A DNA stretch of 64,000 nt from Methylophilaceae bacterium. GTDB lineage: Bacteria > Pseudomonadota > Gammaproteobacteria > Burkholderiales > Methylophilaceae. Below are positions 62,782 to 64,000 of this stretch, one piece after another. Every line of letters starts with the position of its first letter. Position 1 is the first letter of the stretch. The position numbers and the translations under genes are program-made. Location of the stretch: NCBI GenBank assembly GCA_013141125.1, contig JABFRO010000001.1, forward strand, positions 434,001 through 498,000, written 5' to 3'. A model generated the notes under the pieces. The model saw only the letters and a program-made list of their open reading frames with translations, was not told the DNA's origin and ran no database searches.

Positions 62782-64000
62782 TCAAGCGTTTTCCAGATCA
62801 AAGGCTTTGTGCAGTACGCGCACGGCCAGTTCCAGATATTTTTCATCAATCACCACAGAAATCTTGATTTCCGAGGTGGAGATCATGCCGATATTGATAC
62901 CTTCTTCCGCCAGAGTGCGGAACATTTGGCTGGCAATACCCACGTGCGAACGCATACCCACGCCAACCACGGATACCTTGGCGATTTTGTCATTGCCATT
63001 GATTTCGCGCGCGCCTATCACGGCTTGTACCTTGTCTTTCAATATGCCCAACGCTTTGTTCATATCGCCTTTATTCACAGTAAAGGTGAAATCCGTGGTG
63101 CCGTCTGCGCTAACGTTCTGGATAATCATGTCCACATCAATGTTGGCATCGGCAATGGGGCCAAGAATCTGATGAGCAATGCCTGGACGATCCGGCACCC
63201 CAAGTATCGTCACTTTCGCCTCGTCGCGGTTAAAGGCTATGCCAGAAATAATCGGCTGTTCCATCGTTCCATCCCTTTCGTTTTCTTCAAATGTAATCAG
63301 TGTGCCTTCGCCATCTTCTTCAAAGCTAGAGAGCACACGTAGTTTAACTTTGTATTTACCGGCAAATTCTACCGAGCGGATTTGCAGCACCTTGGAGCCG
63401 AGGCTGGCCATTTCCAGCATTTCTTCAAAGGTGATGGATTTCAAACGCCGCGCTTCCGGCACCACGCGCGGATCGGTGGTATAAACGCCATCCACATCGG
63501 TATAGATTTGGCATTCATCGGCTTTGAGTGCCGCCGCCAGCGCCACGCCTGTGGTATCCGAGCCGCCACGACCCAGCGTGGTAATGTTGCCTTGCTCATC
63601 CACACCCTGAAAACCTGCCACCACTACCACATATCCCGCATCCAGATCAGCTCGGATATTGTGCTCATCAATGCTGAGAATACGTGCTTTGGTAAAAGCA
63701 TTGTCCGTCAGAATGCGCACTTGGGCACCGGTATAGCTTTTGGCTTTTAGCCCTAGCTCCATCAGCGCCATCGCGGTCAGGCTCACAGTCACTTGCTCAC
63801 CGGTAGCCACCATCACATCCAATTCGCGCGGATCAGGCTCGGGCATAAGCTCTTTTGCCAGCGCCAGCAGACGATTGGTTTCACCGGACATAGCGGATAC
63901 CACGACCACGATTTGATGCCCCAGCGCCTTGTAGCGCGCCACGCGGTTAGCCAGATTGCGGATACGTTCGGGATTAGCGACAGAAGTGCCGCCGTATTTT
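62782..64000 (-). CDS. lysC: Aspartate kinase (5' end beyond window)
   Basis: 405 residues are visible, and the frame continues through [18 protein letters not shown] to the right edge, so only the first few residues are missing. The kinase domain contains [28 protein letters not shown] and [11 protein letters not shown]. Two ACT domains follow ([20 protein letters not shown] and [19 protein letters not shown]). The enzyme phosphorylates aspartate for Lys, Thr and Met synthesis and is usually feedback-regulated by Lys/Thr. The wording is betaproteobacterial. Confidence 0.95.
   Translation of the reverse strand, partial: KYGGTSVANPERIRNLANRVARYKALGHQIVVVVSAMSGETNRLLALAKELMPEPDPRELDVMVATGEQVTVSLTAMALMELGLKAKSYTGAQVRILTDNAFTKARILSIDEHNIRADLDAGYVVVVAGFQGVDEQGNITTLGRGGSDTTGVALAAALKADECQIYTDVDGVYTTDPRVVPEARRLKSITFEEMLEMASLGSKVLQIRSVEFAGKYKVKLRVLSSFEEDGEGTLITFEENERDGTMEQPIISGIAFNRDEAKVTILGVPDRPGIAHQILGPIADANIDVDMIIQNVSADGTTDFTFTVNKGDMNKALGILKDKVQAVIGAREINGNDKIAKVSVVGVGMRSHVGIASQMFRTLAEEGINIGMISTSEIKISVVIDEKYLELAVRVLHKAFDLENA

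Noticed and set aside
62633-63342. Plus-strand open frames opposite lysC
   Set aside because: They lie antisense to a well-conserved gene and show no protein features.

Overview
The window looks like the chromosome of a betaproteobacterium, most plausibly a methylotroph of the Methylophilaceae/Nitrosomonadales type, carrying mobile DNA at its left end. The core genes (LepA, RecO, PdxJ, LysC) read as betaproteobacterial. The order nadB / rpoE-rseABC-mucD-lepA-lepB-DUF4845-rnc-era-recO-pdxJ-acpS is conserved in beta- and gammaproteobacteria. The polysaccharide genes match the Eps (methanolan-type, exosortase-B-associated) family, and a 6-phosphogluconate dehydrogenase is present. The species assignment is inference.

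Region 1 (1-9.8 kb) is part of an integrative conjugative element of the PFGI-1/SPI-7 class, read right to left: parA, parB, a DUF2857 gene, two paralogous winged-helix genes (one STY4528-like), a small HTH gene, a PFL_4669-family gene, a small unknown gene and a double BRO-domain gene. It contains three unusual DNA structures: four 23-bp-spaced iterons inside the STY4528-like gene, a 285-bp element bounded by a perfect 27-bp inverted repeat, and a nine-copy ~59-bp tandem array in which each unit carries a 25-bp near-perfect palindrome. Together they look like a replication, partition or transfer control locus.

Region 2 (9.82-18.43 kb) is a compact Mu-like transposable element with matching terminal inverted repeats and internal subterminal sites. 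It has repressor, Ner-like, MuA, MuB, GemA and Mor genes, but only a few possible morphogenesis genes (a short protease/scaffold gene and two small genes) and no portal, terminase, capsid or tail genes. Its right end supplies the last codons and stop of a bacteriohemerythrin gene.

Region 3 (18.4-32.3 kb) is chromosomal and mostly on the minus strand: hemerythrin, a HerA-like ATPase, an Mla/MCE lipid-transport operon, a DUF302 lipoprotein, a ferredoxin, a BLUF photoreceptor, an RlhA-like U32 protein, cytochrome c, gnd and nadB.

Region 4 (32.5-44.2 kb) is the sigma-E/housekeeping block on the plus strand. Region 5 (44.2-52.5 kb) has a TPR protein, an RsmI-like methylase and an epsDLEFG polysaccharide-export operon ending in a CAAX-type protease, with no exosortase or glycosyltransferase. 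Region 6 (52.5-59 kb) has nagZ, ybdD-cstA, tRNA-Pro, a GreB-like factor, a nitroreductase and an ABC-F ATPase.

Region 7 (59-64 kb) is the most surprising. A full-length mmoX, encoding the soluble methane monooxygenase hydroxylase alpha subunit with every iron ligand intact, stands alone behind a good sigma-54 promoter, without mmoY, B, Z, D or C. It is flanked by gene wreckage: a truncated lipocalin and pieces of a metal-efflux locus. The window ends inside lysC.
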